DNA of 64,000 nucleotides, taken from contig OZ034968.1 in assembly GCA_964030785.1 (NCBI GenBank), positions 40,651,186-40,715,185 on the forward strand, given 5' to 3'. This document shows, one piece after another, positions 12,247-22,687 of this stretch. Each line of letters begins with the position of its first letter. The stretch's first letter is position 1. The notes under the pieces are model-generated. The model made no database searches, had not been told where the DNA came from, and was given only the letters and a program-made list of their open reading frames with translations. The translations under genes and the position numbers were made by a program. Origin of the DNA: Siderastrea siderea. Lineage: Eukaryota; Cnidaria; Anthozoa; Scleractinia; Rhizangiidae.

Positions 12247-12331
12247 TATCTTCATCATGGTACATGCCAAAGTTATGTCCCATTTCATGAGCCATGGTTG
12301 CGGCAGTAGCTGCTGCATTGACTGCATGATC
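12247..12331 (-). CDS. ADAM copy A exon: zinc site [11 protein letters not shown]
   Basis: The reverse strand reads [19 protein letters not shown], the adamalysin HExGHxxGxxH zinc-binding motif with the catalytic Glu. Acceptor is AACAG, donor GTAAGT. The motif is intact although the domain's first half is missing from this copy. Confidence 0.93.
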
Positions 12332-13265
12332 CTGTTCACAATGAGACAGAGTACACTCAGCTCAGGACAAGAAACGTCAAAACAATCGCACATACTGCTA
12401 CGCAGGAACATTATGCAGGTTCACAGAAAAAAGTAACTCAGCTATAAGGTAAAAATAGCTCTCAGGAATCAGCAACAAACTCCCGTCTGTTAATTACAAC
12501 AGGGTGATGTTTATAACGAGGTGTCTGCACTTCCACGGTTTTTTTCAACTTTTGACAAAGACCAGTTAGCAAAAATTTATCGACACTGCTAGAACGAGCG
12601 CCTTGAAATTAGTAACTTTGCTCCGCAAAGTCACGAAATTTTACAGACATTTGTATCCTGGGGGGCATACAAACGTCTAAACTATTTGGCGACTTTACGG
12701 AGCCATATCTTTGTTAGTTTCAGTCCTATCACTCTCAAACTTGGCAACTTTACTGATTTTAAGGCGCTCTTTCCAGCGGTGTCGATGGATTTTCGCTTAC
12801 TGGTCCATGAGAAAAATTGAAAAATCGTGGAAGGGTTTATTGGGGGGTGGGGGGGGGGGGAGGAATACTATGAAGTAGGTGGTGATTTAAGATAGAAATA
12901 GAAGAGAGATTTTTTCAACACTACCAGACAGTCCACCCCCACGAGAGAGCACTTCGGGTTGTTTGTGGACTATTTTACGGACTGTTTTGGTATCCATCTA
13001 TTGGCAACTTTAACTTTTAACATTACTCATCTTTAAATCTTTTGAATAATTATTCAATTTTCCTAAAATCCAACAAACCCCCACCCCTCTAATTTCTTCT
13101 AAACATACATTTTAAAATCTGCGGAAATATCCTAATTGATTTATGGGACCTCATACTACACACTTACGATGGCATTACTGATTTGAATGAAACATCCATG
13201 GTATAATTAATAAAAACGGCTAAAACGTTGGGAAAACATAGTAAATCGTACATATTTTGTCGTAC

Positions 13266-13347
13266 CTGCACCACACCACCTGACTTCCGTCCACACATGG
13301 CCATTACTGCAGCTTTACCAACTGTTGAACCTTTGAAAGAACGATGC
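13266..13347 (-). CDS. ADAM copy A exon: protease domain, GxTVG strand
   Basis: Reads [21 protein letters not shown] and ends SGGVVQ before donor GTACG. It is the most 5' ADAM exon present in copy A. Phase: one base, then 27 codons. Confidence 0.88.
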
Positions 13348-13450
13348 CTGAAGAAAGAGAAATACAGTTTGAAATGGATTGTAAAGCTAGCAGACTGAAT
13401 CGTGGCCAACAGACTGTATCATTGGGCGAGGGGGGGGGGGGGGGGGGGGG

Positions 13451-13595
13451 CAGGGATGGCGCAAAGGTTCCGGACTCGGCGTCAGATGTGGGTTGAGTTT
13501 GTTGTTGGTGCTTGTCCTTGCTCCGAGAGGTTTTTCTCCGGGTACTCCTGTTTTCCCCTTTCCTCAAAAAACAACCTTTCTAAATTCTAATTCGA
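13451..13595 (+). mobile_element. tRNA-derived SINE with internal deletion
   Basis: Keeps CAGGGATGGCGCA, then jumps to GGTTCCGGACTCGGCGTC and the body CTCCGAGAGGTTTTTCTCC. The middle of the tRNA-like head is missing compared with 9,266. A run of about 20 G lies immediately 5'. Confidence 0.75.
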
Positions 13596-14413
13596 TGTGG
13601 ACACAGTGGACGAAGAGACACCTTGTGGATGTGCCACCGCTAATTCCCATTTTTAATAGGCTTAAAAGCACTGTTACGCGGGGCAATTTTTTCTTGCAAG
13701 GTGCAACACAACACGGACAGCATATCAAGACAAGTAGCTGAATACGGCGTTACACGCTGTGAACGAACGATCTCACAATTTTCTGAGAAGCAGAAGTCCA
13801 GTATACTTTTCCAGCACACTCGCATTTCTTACAACGCAAAATCTAGCTGAGAGCTAAAGGCAAAAAAGCTAGTCGTCTGTGTTTCCTAACATTCCAAAGA
13901 AATTGTCTCACAATGCTTTGGTCACTATTCCATTGCAAGGAAAATTCCTCAATGTGAGTGATAGTTACAAACTGTTCTCAAACTCATTAATAATTCATAA
14001 AGAGAAAACAAAGGAAATCCCTACTGTGACGGTGGGTTTGGATACAAGATCTTAATTAGCATACATTTTTGCGAACTTTTGCTTTGAATTTCTCCAAGAA
14101 TTATGAATGGTTTGAGAAGCCATATCACAAACTCGAAAGAGTGTTTTATCAGGTGTCCAAACACCTCGAAGTCTTAAAAAAAAAACTCGGCTGTGCCTCG
14201 TTTTTTCAACCCATTTCTCGGTGTATGAATATCCTGATGTAACACTCTTTCTCGTGTTTGATAAATTACTTCAAAGTTCAAATGACATTTTCATACAGTC
14301 AAACCTCTCTACAACCGCCATCCTCAAGGCAATGTAAAGTGGTCGCCACCATTACGGTTCAACATTAAATAGGTTTGGTTTAACATTAACCAATAGGGTT
14401 TTGGATTGAATGG

Positions 14414-14560
14414 GAGATACATATCCCTTTCACCGGCCTTTACAGGCATAAGAGGGTAAAGGCCAAACGCGACTATACTTGGCAAATCCACTCGCTGTAT
14501 TTTGTTGGTTGCATAGCTTTCAACATAGAGCTGTCCCGAGTTGACTTCTAAGAGACGTGT
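14414..14560. repeat. Dispersed module, copy 1, left part
   Basis: From the duplication junction on, this matches 20,616-20,745 (shared ATCCCTTTCA, ATAAGAGGGTAAAGGCCAAA, GAGCTGTCCCGAGT). Identity is moderate with several indels. No coding seen. Confidence 0.7.
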
Positions 14561-16639
14561 GGTGGTTTACAACTCTGCTGAGCAATTCATGTTTCAATGT
14601 ATAAAGCCAAAGAGCTTCTAATCGTGCGTAAGACTGAGTGGACCGGCAATTTCACTTTTTCAAGGGCTATTAGTAAATGTGCTCTTTATACCGTTGTTTG
14701 TTTTTCAGACCTTTCATCTATTTGTAGTGTGTGTGTTTAGGGAGTTAGTTACGTGGCTATTCAAACAGCCGCTAAAATAATCCTCTTGGCCGTTTGCAAG
14801 CAATAGTTAGATTTCTGTTGATGTACTGTTTCCTAAGAAACCTTTTCGATTCCAAACATCTTTCAGGCTTTAAAACAAAGAAAACTTAGTCTTATGTACC
14901 CTATTAAGTAGTACCAGGTTCATTAATAAAAATATCACTTAAATCCTCCTATGGGACCTGTGAACTTCTTAGCCATGACTCGTTTCTATTCTAACGTCCA
15001 GCGTTGCAGTCTCTATTCTTCAGTGTGGTTTTTTTAATATGGTTCAGGGTGGAAGGCAGTATTTAGTTTATTTAGTTTGTTTTTGTTTGCGCTCTTCAGT
15101 CCTAAAACCTCACTGTGGATATTTAACAATTATTCTACGAGGGCGCGCTGGATATCGAATGATAGATAACCAACGAGGCGCGTAGCGCCGAGTTGGTTAT
15201 AATCATTTGATATCCAGCAAGCCCGAGTAGAATAATTGTTTTATTAAAAACTTAACCACTATTAAAAAAATCAAGAAAGAAAGGGAAAAATGAGAAAAGA
15301 AATTTAAACGGAACAAGAATCGCTCACATGACTGAACGAAAAAGGCGCCAAAACCTTGCGCAGTGTTGCAGCGTTTCATTGCAAAGCTGAATGAATCAAT
15401 GAAAACTGCTCGAAAGTGAACAAAGTAGCACAAGTTTTGGAAAGAAATCTTCTAATTATTGGCTCTGAAATATGGTACATGTTTGATTTTTCCTGAAACA
15501 TTGTTGTTATCATCGTTCAAAGCGGATTGAAGCTGTACAATTTCACCATATTAGCTGCTGGAGTTGAACTGAACTGAACAAGTTTGTAATTTGTTCGCAC
15601 AACGGAGCCATCATGTGCGTGTTTCATCGAACTGAAGACAGAACAAATTTGAACTTGAAGAGGTAATTTTCATGCAGCTCAGAAGCAAGATTACTGTAGT
15701 GAGGAACATTAGAAGTCACCATCATAGTTTGTTAAATGCAAAGTGCAAAATGCAGTTGTTCTCGGTTTAGAGGTTGCGGACGGAATGGTAAGCTTCAAAA
15801 CAACATTCAAACAACTGGAAAAGCGATTCAACTCCCTTTACATGGCATCCGATTTCTATCTGAGCATTTGGACCTGTTGGAACACAGAGCTACAACTAGT
15901 GCAGGTAAAACCAGTGTCAATTTGGCGTGTTAAAGGCGAAAAAAATCTCGCCCTTCCTTCCTTCTTGGTAGTTTGCGGCTGTATTTTTTTAGTACTTGTT
16001 TAGACTGCTTCATGGTTTTCGCACCGACTCGCCAGGAATGTGTGATAGTTTTTATTAAATGCTCCTGCCAATTTCACTGTGTTTTATTTTATGTCTTGTC
16101 TTGATATTTTGAAGTGGAAAGCTTTCCTGATAAAACCTACCGTGTTCAATTTCAATGATCGACGTGACGATCGATGAAAGAAATTAATTGTAAACACGAC
16201 GCTTAATGCTTAAATTTCTATTTCTGCACAGTTTCTTCAACCAATTTTGACTTGTGTTAGACGACGCTGTTGGTGATGCTTGTTGGTGACGATGTTGGAA
16301 TTTCTGCTTAATTTAAATTCGCTGCCAAGGGATTTTTCTCGTCCATTTTTCTCGTCGGGTTGCTCGCGAGGAAAAAACTTTCAGCTCACTTTGTTGTTGA
16401 GTGTTCATTGACCATATTTGTCGCAGCAGGTATATGAGCTGATAGCCTAGCTCCGTTCAGCCAATCAAAATGCTAGAAATTCAATATACCTAGTCCAGTT
16501 TTTAATAATTTGTGTTATAACCTGACCCCCCTGCTGCTGCTTGGTCCGGAAGAGAAAATGACAAGTTCTTGTGGGAGGGCCAGGTTTGGAATTGACGGAG
16601 CCATTACGAAAATAGCCTGTAACTAGCAGGATGGTTCAC
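14561..16639. other. 2.1 kb inserted between module parts; no gene recognised
   Basis: Absent from module copy 2, where the flanking parts are joined. It holds the hairpin at 15,125-15,240. The end near 16,440-16,510 carries AGCCAATCAAAATGCTAGAA, often a mobile-element edge in my judgement. The short frames inside (for example 15,743-16,003) resemble nothing I know. Confidence 0.5.
15125..15240. repeat. 116-base near-perfect inverted repeat (hairpin)
   Basis: Arms run from ACAATTATTCTACGAGGGC to CCAACGAGGCG and back from CGCCGAGTTGG to GAGTAGAATAATTGT, with almost no loop. Probably the end or whole of a foldback/MITE element. Confidence 0.85.
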
Positions 16640-18667
16640 CCACTAAATTTTGCTGCCTTTGAATTATATGTGTAATATTTTTTACAGTGGAAAGCAGTAA
16701 TTCTGCATAGGTGAGGCTTGTCTAACCGCAAAACTAATCCAGTGTTCATTGCTTCAAATAATTTTCTGTGAATTTTGCATTTTATCGGTCATGCTACAAA
16801 CCGGTCAATATTTTAAGAAATTATCGAAAAGAAAGGACTGTATAAGGAATTGCCACAATCAAAGTAATATCAGTCGAGGTAAAATAAGAAAGAGAAAATC
16901 TGATCGAAAGATCGAAGCTTTTTCACGAGTCAATCTCGTTTTACTAGTATACCGGTGAAAACACTTGTATGGAACGACAAGATCAACCAACTAATGGAAA
17001 ACCACTTAAACCCGTCAACATGTTTCGCTCTAAATTAAGCTCTTTATCCTTCCAACGAAGAAACGATTTTCAAATCAACACGAAACACAGACCAGGACTC
17101 ATCAGGGGTTAGTAAAAGGGTTAGTTTTCTTAAACATCTCTGATTTCCTATGTTCGCACAAAAACCAGCTTGTTGTACCTTTTTGTCTAGTGATTGTAAC
17201 TAATTAGTGTTGACTCTCAATGAACAATTTATTTTTCGCCCACAGTCACTGAGAGAAGCATATTTTACTACGTAGTTTTTTAAGCAAAAACGTGAGATAA
17301 GAAAAGGTTCAGATAACTAAAAATTTCTCCTGATGTGGCCAGTATCTTCACGGTTTAAATTGCATTTTAGACGGGTCTAGGATAAGATCTTTGTTCTTGT
17401 AAGCGACCGATGTGTACCTTATTCAGTCCAGTGGTAGGGCATGCGGACGAACAGGTTGAATGTTTACTCGACCGCGTGTTGACCATATTAATGTATCCGG
17501 TCTAAAATTTTTAACCGCTATCAGACTGAATTTTTTTCACCGGAGCTAACTTGCTCAGGTTAAGATAATTTTTCAAGTAAAATTGAAGAAGACCCAGAAA
17601 AATTAAGTCTTCGTGCTTTGTTCACAAAAGTATTTCACGCTATCAGAGCCAAGTAATTTTTATATTATCTCAGAACGTTAATGTTACTGATTCACAATTG
17701 AAGACCTCCTGTTAGTTCTTATATATTCAAGATTTCCGAGTTATTCTGAAGTAAGAATAATCTTCAAGCATTTGTTTGAAACCAGAGTTTGCTGCCTCCC
17801 TTTTTTTCACTATTTATCTGACCCCTATTCGTTCTAAATCGCAACCCAAAATGGAAAATCCCGGTTTGCACCCAACGGCTCACAGTAGTTTAACAAATAA
17901 AATTAAGGTCAACTACAAAACCAAAATACTTTTCGGAAATCGCTTGGCAATTCTAAACAAATTTCGAGTACTTTCAGAATGTAAGATAGGTCTTTTTGTC
18001 GACGTCTTTCGAAAATTACGGACTGCCGGGTATTTAGTCTTGAAACGCCCGTACCCGGATGTCGGGTTTCTAGGCAATATACAATTACGTTTCGTCGTTG
18101 ATCACTACCAGTGGCAGACAATCGAAGAAATCTGAGTAACAACCTAAACCCCTAAAAATGGTTTTTTAAGTGTATCAACCACTGTTTTGGGCGAAGAAAA
18201 ATGCAAAGTAAAATTTATTTTTTCTTTGATTAATTATTCATGAAACATAGTGGATAAACTACGTTACATAATGTCGAACTTTGGAAGCAAGCGGTAACAC
18301 ATCAGTTCAGAGAAAATAAAAAATAATAATAATTATAAAAATAAATGAAATGAAAGAAATTATGTCGAAACTAAAGAAAGAGGCCTTTTACATAAGTGAA
18401 TGCATTCTACTTGTACCAGTTAAATCACTTAAATCAGTCACAGCATTCAATCTTAAGTTTACGCTTCCATAAAGGATCCTGTTTATATCTATTTTTGCGA
18501 GGTTCTTTGCATTTGCGTAAAGAAAGTCTTTATCCATCTTATAAGATGTTGCTAAAAAGATTTCGGAGGGACACTATGAAACGCAATCTTAAAGCACATT
18601 GCAAAAAGACGTAAAGAGAGCATATAGAAAAATTTACGGCCTCCTTAAGATGATTTTATCGTACATG
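16640..18667. repeat. Dispersed module, copy 1, main part
   Basis: Aligns in order with 20,738-22,613. Shared blocks include AATCTCGTTTTACTAGTA, ACACTTGTATGGAACGAC, GACCATATTAATGTATCCGG and TTGAAACGCCCGTACCCGG. Copy 1 keeps about 120 bases near 18,050-18,190 that copy 2 lacks. The frame at 17,776-18,135 is not preserved in copy 2, so I do not call it a gene. Confidence 0.85.
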
Positions 18668-19921
18668 TACGATGGCCTACAAGGGACACGCTGCAAACAA
18701 AAAAGAAAACACGCAAACAAAAAAGAAACTACGCAAACAAAATTAAGAAACCACACAAATAAAAATGAAAGCACGCAGACAAAAAAGAAACCACGCAAAT
18801 AAAAAGGAAAACGGAAGTGAAACACAAAACGGAACTAAATAGGAAAAACGCGTACGGCCTGAGCTCCAGGTCTCGCAAGCCGCCATGTTTTGTATAAGTT
18901 GTGGGGCAAATAATTGCTCAAAGTATGGAGTATTTCTTTCGAATCCCGCAAGCGAATCATCCAGCAAGACCATAGGGCTCAAGGAATTTAAAAAAAGAAA
19001 GAAACGGAGCGATCGACCCAATTTCAGCCGAAGAAAAAGCTCAAGGCACTGACTACGGTGAGCAAGTCGCAGGCCAAGGAAACCGAAGTGTCAATATAGG
19101 CTTCATGGAACTGGAGGCCTCAGGCAATCAGAAGAGATGCCGAGGCAAGACCTCGCCAGTGAAAGTTTAACCAACAGCAAACCCTCAATGTAGTTTGGAT
19201 ATACTTTGCAGCTATGGATGTACTTTGGCTGGTTGTGCCTGGTAAGTTAATAACTTCACTGTGAACAGGGTACAGCAAAACGTATTCCAATCCTTCATGG
19301 ACCTCTTTATCGTGATTCGTGTGCTTCGTCACACCTTTATCCAAAGTACACTGAAAGTATGCTGTTGATTTAACTTTCACTGGCGAGATCTTGCCTCGGC
19401 ATCTCTTCAGATTGCCTGAAGCCTCCAGTTTCATGAAGCCTGTGTTGACACTTCGGTTTCCTTGGCCTTCGACTTGCTCACCATACTCAGTGTCTTGAGC
19501 TATTTCTTAGGCTGAAATTGGGTAGTTCGCTCCGTTTCTCTCCTTTTTTGAATTCCTTGAACCCTGTGGTCTTGCTGGATGATTCGCTTGTGGGATTCGA
19601 AAGAAATACTCCATACTTTGAGCAATTATTTGCCCCACAACTTATACGAAACATGGCGGCTTGCGAGGCCTGGAGCGTTTTTCCTATTTACTTCCGTTTT
19701 GTGTTTCACTTTCGTTTTTCTTTTTTGTTTGCGTAGTTTCTTTCTTGTTGTGCATGGTTTCTTTTTTGTTTGCGTGGTTTCAATTTTTGTTTTTGCGTGG
19801 TTTCTTTTTTGTTTGCGTGGTTCCATTTTTATTTGCTTGTTTTCTTTTTTGTTTGCGTGTTTTCTTTTTTGTTTGCGTGGTTTCTGTCTTGTTTGCAGCG
19901 TGTCCCTTGTAGGCCATCGTA
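18668..19921. mobile_element. Foldback element with ~500-base inverted arms and TACATG target duplication
   Basis: The element begins TACGATGGCCTACAAGGG and ends with its exact inverse CCCTTGTAGGCCATCGTA. Arms are about 18,668-19,172 and 19,368-19,921 around a loop of about 195 bases. It is flanked by TACATG (18,662-18,667 and 19,922-19,927). The related module copy 2 has the single uninterrupted site TCGTACATGGGCTGAG near 22,605. Both arms carry opposed minisatellites of about 18 bases (ACGCAAACAAAAAAGAAACC type) and matching coding-like stretches such as SCGANNCSKYGVFLSNP. No transposase is visible, so it is non-autonomous. Confidence 0.88.
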
Positions 19922-19992
19922 TACATGGGCTGAGTGTCAACAAGTTCAGCTACTATATTCTAAACCAAAGGAAATAGTTCATTTCACAGTTG
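19922..19992. repeat. Dispersed module, copy 1, right end
   Basis: Continues the module past the foldback element: GGGCTGAGTGTCAACAAGTT, CTATATTCTAAA, then GAAATAGTTCATTTCACAG. In copy 2 these last two words are separated by the Penelope-like element. Confidence 0.75.
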
Positions 19993-20615
19993 TGTGCTTA
20001 AGCCTAAAAGGACATTACCAATAAAAAGGGCACTTTATTTTGTTTTGTTTTTTAATGGACTTTAGTTCACTGAACTTATCATACCCTTGTTTAAGTTTCA
20101 CGGTTTGTCTAACCTAGTTTATCCATTTTCATTAATTTCGAGGTTTTCAAATTTCTTTACCCCAAAAGTCACTGTTATAATTTTTTCGAGGGGTGGAGGG
20201 GAAAGGTCATTGGCTTATTCAAACTTGTTTGTTTGTCAGAAATGATTAACGACTTCTGCACTTTAATTCTCCTTTGGAATATCAGTCTCCCGCTAATTAT
20301 CCCTGGCAATAGTAGAAGCCGTAACATTTTTGCTGGCAAAGTGTATTTTTAGGATTGTTGGTGTTGCACAAAGAATAATTTTTAATATTTTGAAAAATGC
20401 CTTATCAGTTAGCCGACAGAAACTGTGTAGCCTTAAGACTCTGTCATTTCCAAGCTCGACAAGCATTTGTCAATTAAGCTATAAGTTCCCACGGTCTGCC
20501 CCGGGGTAGGGCATTTGTCTGCTTAATAATCAATTACGAATTAGTTCGTAAACCCTTAGGCTGTTTCATTTCACATACTGAAGGGTAAACCTTGTTTAAA
20601 GATTGCAGTTACTTA
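19993..20615. other. Spacer between modules, no gene seen
   Basis: AT-rich sequence with stops in all frames; no repeat or RNA signature recognised. Confidence 0.5.
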
Positions 20616-22652
20616 TCCCTTTCATCAGCCTTTATAGGTATAAGAGGGTAAAGGCCAAACACGACTCTACTTGGCAAATCTACTTTGTCCGTTGCACAGC
20701 TTTCAAAATAGAGCTGTCCCGAGTAGACTTCTGAGAGATCTGCTGCCTAAAAATTATATATGTAATATTTCTTTTTAATATTTCTTCTGCATAGGTGGGG
20801 CTCCTCTAGCCACACAACTAAACCAGTGTTCATTGCTTCCATATAATTTTCTGTGAATTTTGCATTTTCTCGGTCATGCTAAAAACGCCAATTAAAGATA
20901 CCAACAGCTTCAATATTTTAAGAAATTATCGGACGGAAAGGCCTTAATGAACTGCCACAATCAAAGTATTTTCAGTCGAGGGGAAATAAGAAACAGAGAA
21001 GCTAATCGAAAGACAGTAGCTTTTGTACAAGTCAATCTCGTTTTACTAGTACCGGTGAAAACACTTGTATGGAACGACGAGATCAACCAACTAATGGAAA
21101 ATCACTTAAACCCGTCAACATGTTTTGCTGCTTACACAGTCACATCTAGGTTGCCTGCTTTAAGTAAGAATTTTAAATAACCTCTTTATTCTTCCAACGA
21201 AGAAACGATTTTCAAATCAACACGAAACACAGAACAGGACACATCAGAGCCGGTTAGTAGAAGGGCTAGTTTTCTTGGACATCTCTGATTTCATATGTTC
21301 ACGCAGCTTGTTATACCTTTTGTGTCTAGTGATTCTAACTAGTTCTAATTAGTGCTGCTGCTCAATGGAAACATTTTACTTTTCGCCCACAATCACTGAG
21401 AGAAGCATATTTTAATACGCGCAGTTTTTCAAACGAAACGTGAAAGAAGAAAAGGTCCAGAGAACTCAAAATTTTTCCTGATGTGGCCAGCATCTTCACG
21501 GTTTAAATTGTATTTGAGCCGGGTCTAGGACGAGATCTTTGTTCTTGTAAGCTACCGATGTGTACCTTATTCAGTTCAGTGGCATGGCAAGCGGACGAAC
21601 AGTTTGAATATATTTACTCGACCGCGTGTTGACCATATTAATGTATCCGGTCTAAAATGTTTAACATGCGATCAGATTGAATTTTTTTCACCGGAGTTAA
21701 CTTGTTCAGGTTAAGATAATTTTTCAAGTAAAATTGAAGAAGACCTAGAAATAAGTCTTCGGGCTTTGTTCACAAACGTATTTCACGCTATCAGAGACAA
21801 CTAATTCTTATATTATCTCAGAACATTAATGTCATCGATTCTCAACTGAACACTTGCTTCCGAGAATCTCTAAAGTAAAAATAATCTTCTTTGCTGCCCC
21901 CTTTTTTTCACCATCTTTCTAACCCCTATCCGTTGCAAACCGCAACCCAAAATGGAAAATCCCCGTTTGTGCTCAACGGTTCACAGTGGTTTTTAACAAC
22001 TATAAAACAACAAAACCAAAATACTTTTCTGAATCGCTTGGCATTTCTAAACAACCTTCGAATACTTTCAGAATGTTAGAATGGGCCTTTGTGTCGAAGT
22101 CCTTCGAAAATTTCGGACTGCCAGGTATTTAGTCTTGAAACGCCCGTACCCGGGTGCAAGGAAAATGCAAAGTAAAGTTTATGTTTTCTTTGGTTAATTA
22201 TTCATGAAACATAGTGGATAAACTACGTTACATAACGTCAAACTTTGGAAGCAAGCGGTAACACATCAGTTCAGAGAAAATAAAAAATAATAATAATTAT
22301 AAAAAAAAAGGAAATAAAAAAATATCGAAACTAAAGAAATAGGTCTTTTTCATTAGTGGATGCATTTTACTTGTACCAGTAAAAACACTTAAATATCACA
22401 GCATGCAATCTTAAATTTACGCTTCCATAAAGGATTCCTGTTTTTATCTATTTTTACGAGGTTCTTTGCATTTGCGTAAGGAACGGCAAGATTTCGGAGG
22501 GACACTATAAAACGCGAACTTAACGCGCATTGCCAACAGACGTATAGAGAGCATATAGAAAAATTTACGGCCTGTGTTGATGGTTTTTCACACGATGTTG
22601 AAATATCGTACATGGGCTGAGTGTTAAAAAGTTCAACTACTATATTCTAAAT
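20616..22652. repeat. Dispersed module, copy 2
   Basis: Diverged tandem partner of 14,414-19,992, here without the 2.1 kb insert and without the foldback element. It ends at the 5' edge of the Penelope-like element. Confidence 0.85.
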
Positions 22653-22687
22653 CTAATTTTTAAATAACTTTTAAATAACTTTTACGT

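Larger units (their letters stand above)
2373..13347 (-). pseudogene. 5'-truncated duplicate of ADAM metalloproteinase-disintegrin gene (copy A)
   Basis: Fourteen exons on the minus strand, each identical to its partner in copy B, run from the middle of the protease domain to the EGF-like domain. Order: 13,347-13,266; 12,331-12,247; 11,520-11,463; 11,082-10,983; 10,327-10,256; 9,693-9,595; 9,090-9,010; 8,418-8,368; 7,804-7,741; 6,752-6,647; 5,539-5,429; 5,157-5,079; 4,187-4,101; 2,460-2,373. All splice sites and phases are intact and there is no stop. The stalk, membrane and tail exons would lie left of base 1. The three exons that precede 13,347 in copy B are absent: unrelated sequence starts at 14,414. 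Without signal peptide, prodomain and half the catalytic domain it cannot make a normal ADAM unless spliced to a new 5' end. It may be a pseudogene, or an assembly artefact if the two copies are alleles. Confidence 0.75.
1..14413. repeat. Large direct duplication, copy A (runs off left edge)
   Basis: Nearly identical to 46,780-61,579 in the same orientation; the offset drifts from 46,799 to 47,166 through small indels and simple-repeat length changes. Single-base differences are sparse (for example at 230, 448, 1,835, 2,740). It contains the 3' two thirds of an ADAM gene. Similarity ends after the shared bases GATTGAATGG at 14,404-14,413. Base 1 lies inside the duplicated segment, so this copy continues left of the window. 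Confidence 0.95.

Noticed and set aside
17776..18135. 119-codon frame in module copy 1
   Set aside because: The sister module has a deletion and frame breaks in the same region, and no motif is recognisable.
18743..19943. Several frames of 70-130 codons in the foldback element
   Set aside because: Most are translations of the A-rich/T-rich minisatellite arms; no complete domain is visible.
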